Shown here: in pieces, positions 5,333 through 5,748 of the stretch
Layout: every line of letters starts with the position of its first letter
Numbering within the stretch: position 1 is the stretch's first letter
DNA from: Ardenticatenia bacterium
Lineage (GTDB): Bacteria; Chloroflexota; Anaerolineae; Aggregatilineales; Ch27
DNA: 5,748 nucleotides
Assembly: GCA_026983935.1 (NCBI GenBank)
Contig: JALSTC010000019.1
Location: 1-5,748, forward strand
Direction of reading: 5' to 3'
Translations under genes and position numbers: made by a program
The notes under the pieces: generated by a model
What the model was told of the DNA's origin: nothing
The model's input: only the letters and a program-made list of their open reading frames with translations
Databases searched by the model: none

Positions 5333-5748
5333 ATGTCCCATAAAGTCATCCTGATCGTCATTGATGCCTGTCGCCCCGATGGTCTGGCGCAGGCGCAAAC
5401 GCCCCACCTGGACGGGCTGTGGCAGAGCGGCTCATATAGCTGGATGGCCAGGTCTGTTGCCCCAAGTTATACGCTGCCCACACATATGTCCATGTTCCGC
5501 GGCGTTCCTCCAGAAAGCCATGGGGTTCTCGGCAATACAATGGCTGCTTCAGCCCTGCGGTATCCCAGCATCATGGACGTTGCCCACCAGGCCGGACTGC
5601 GCACAGCCATGTTTTATAGCTGGGGAGAACTGCGCGACCTTGCAGCACCGGACAGCGTGAGTCTCGGCTACTGCCGTGCCTTCAGCTTCGACGAAGATAC
5701 GGATGCAATCGTCTGCCGCACCGCTGCAGAATACCTGATCGCCGAGCA
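5333..5748 (+). CDS. Alkaline phosphatase superfamily phosphodiesterase (type I phosphodiesterase/nucleotide pyrophosphatase-like), N-terminal part
   Basis: The first 138 residues of a gene that runs off the right edge. KVILIVIDACRPDGL (4-18) is the buried first strand of the alkaline phosphatase fold, carrying metal ligand Asp11. TPHLDGL at 23-29 follows. The segment PSYTLPTHMSMFRG (44-57) then PESHG (60-64) fits the P-x-x-T-x-P-x-H...HG pattern of nucleotide pyrophosphatase/phosphodiesterases, with Thr47 as the likely nucleophile; sulfatases would have Cys or Ser in C-x-P-x-R instead. No signal peptide is present, so the enzyme should be cytoplasmic. The ATG at 5333 is the only start, because a stop lies in frame at 5306-5308, but no good Shine-Dalgarno precedes it. 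The position after ugpBAE suggests cleavage of an imported phosphodiester, possibly a glycerophosphodiester. The remaining metal ligands are beyond the window, and a phosphoglycerate-mutase-like or sulfatase-like relative cannot be excluded. Confidence 0.8.
   Translation, partial: MSHKVILIVIDACRPDGLAQAQTPHLDGLWQSGSYSWMARSVAPSYTLPTHMSMFRGVPPESHGVLGNTMAASALRYPSIMDVAHQAGLRTAMFYSWGELRDLAAPDSVSLGYCRAFSFDEDTDAIVCRTAAEYLIAE

Noticed and set aside
1..5748. Mobile elements, CRISPR arrays, tRNA or rRNA genes
   Set aside because: I saw no transposase motifs, no long terminal or spaced direct repeats, and no tRNA-like cloverleaf or rRNA sequence on either strand.

Overview
This 5748-base window is ordinary bacterial chromosome with protein-coding genes on the + strand only. 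The coding DNA is GC-rich, and one AT-rich intergenic gap of about 370 bases (1332-1700) separates two gene blocks. The gene set, Shine-Dalgarno use and residue-level matches fit a free-living heterotroph. A Chloroflexota (Anaerolineae-like) origin is my best guess from the style of the genes and promoters, but nothing in the window proves it.

Block 1 (1-1386) is the 3' end of a glutamine-synthetase-fold ligase, probably of the gamma-glutamyl-amine (GlnA4/PuuA-like) type. A complete classical short-chain dehydrogenase (SDR) follows 71 bases later. A perfect 13-bp hairpin with a short T tract closes the block. Ligase plus SDR resembles the gamma-glutamylated amine catabolic clusters known in actinobacteria.

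Block 2 (about 1430-5748) is a ugp-type ABC importer operon. It contains a secreted UgpB-like binding protein in which every sn-glycerol-3-phosphate (G3P) contact position I recall from E. coli UgpB is matched, a UgpA-like permease and a UgpE-like permease. After 117 bases comes the start of an alkaline-phosphatase-superfamily (type I phosphodiesterase/nucleotide pyrophosphatase-like) enzyme, cut by the window end. No ATPase gene (ugpC) and no GlpQ/UgpQ-type glycerophosphodiesterase is present in the window. The simplest reading is a glycerophosphodiester/G3P scavenging module in which the phosphodiesterase takes the place of UgpQ.

The most distinctive features are: (i) an N-terminal extension of about 120 residues on UgpA, with three predicted extra membrane helices and a four-glycine zipper; (ii) a strong intrinsic terminator between ugpB and ugpA whose T tract ends three bases before the ugpA Shine-Dalgarno, probably setting binding protein above permease; (iii) an attenuator-like pair of mutually exclusive hairpins in the ugpB leader; and (iv) a LacI-type operator-like palindrome in the AT-rich gap. 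I see no mobile element, CRISPR array, tRNA or rRNA. I do not see a wholly new system here; the points above are variations on known ones.
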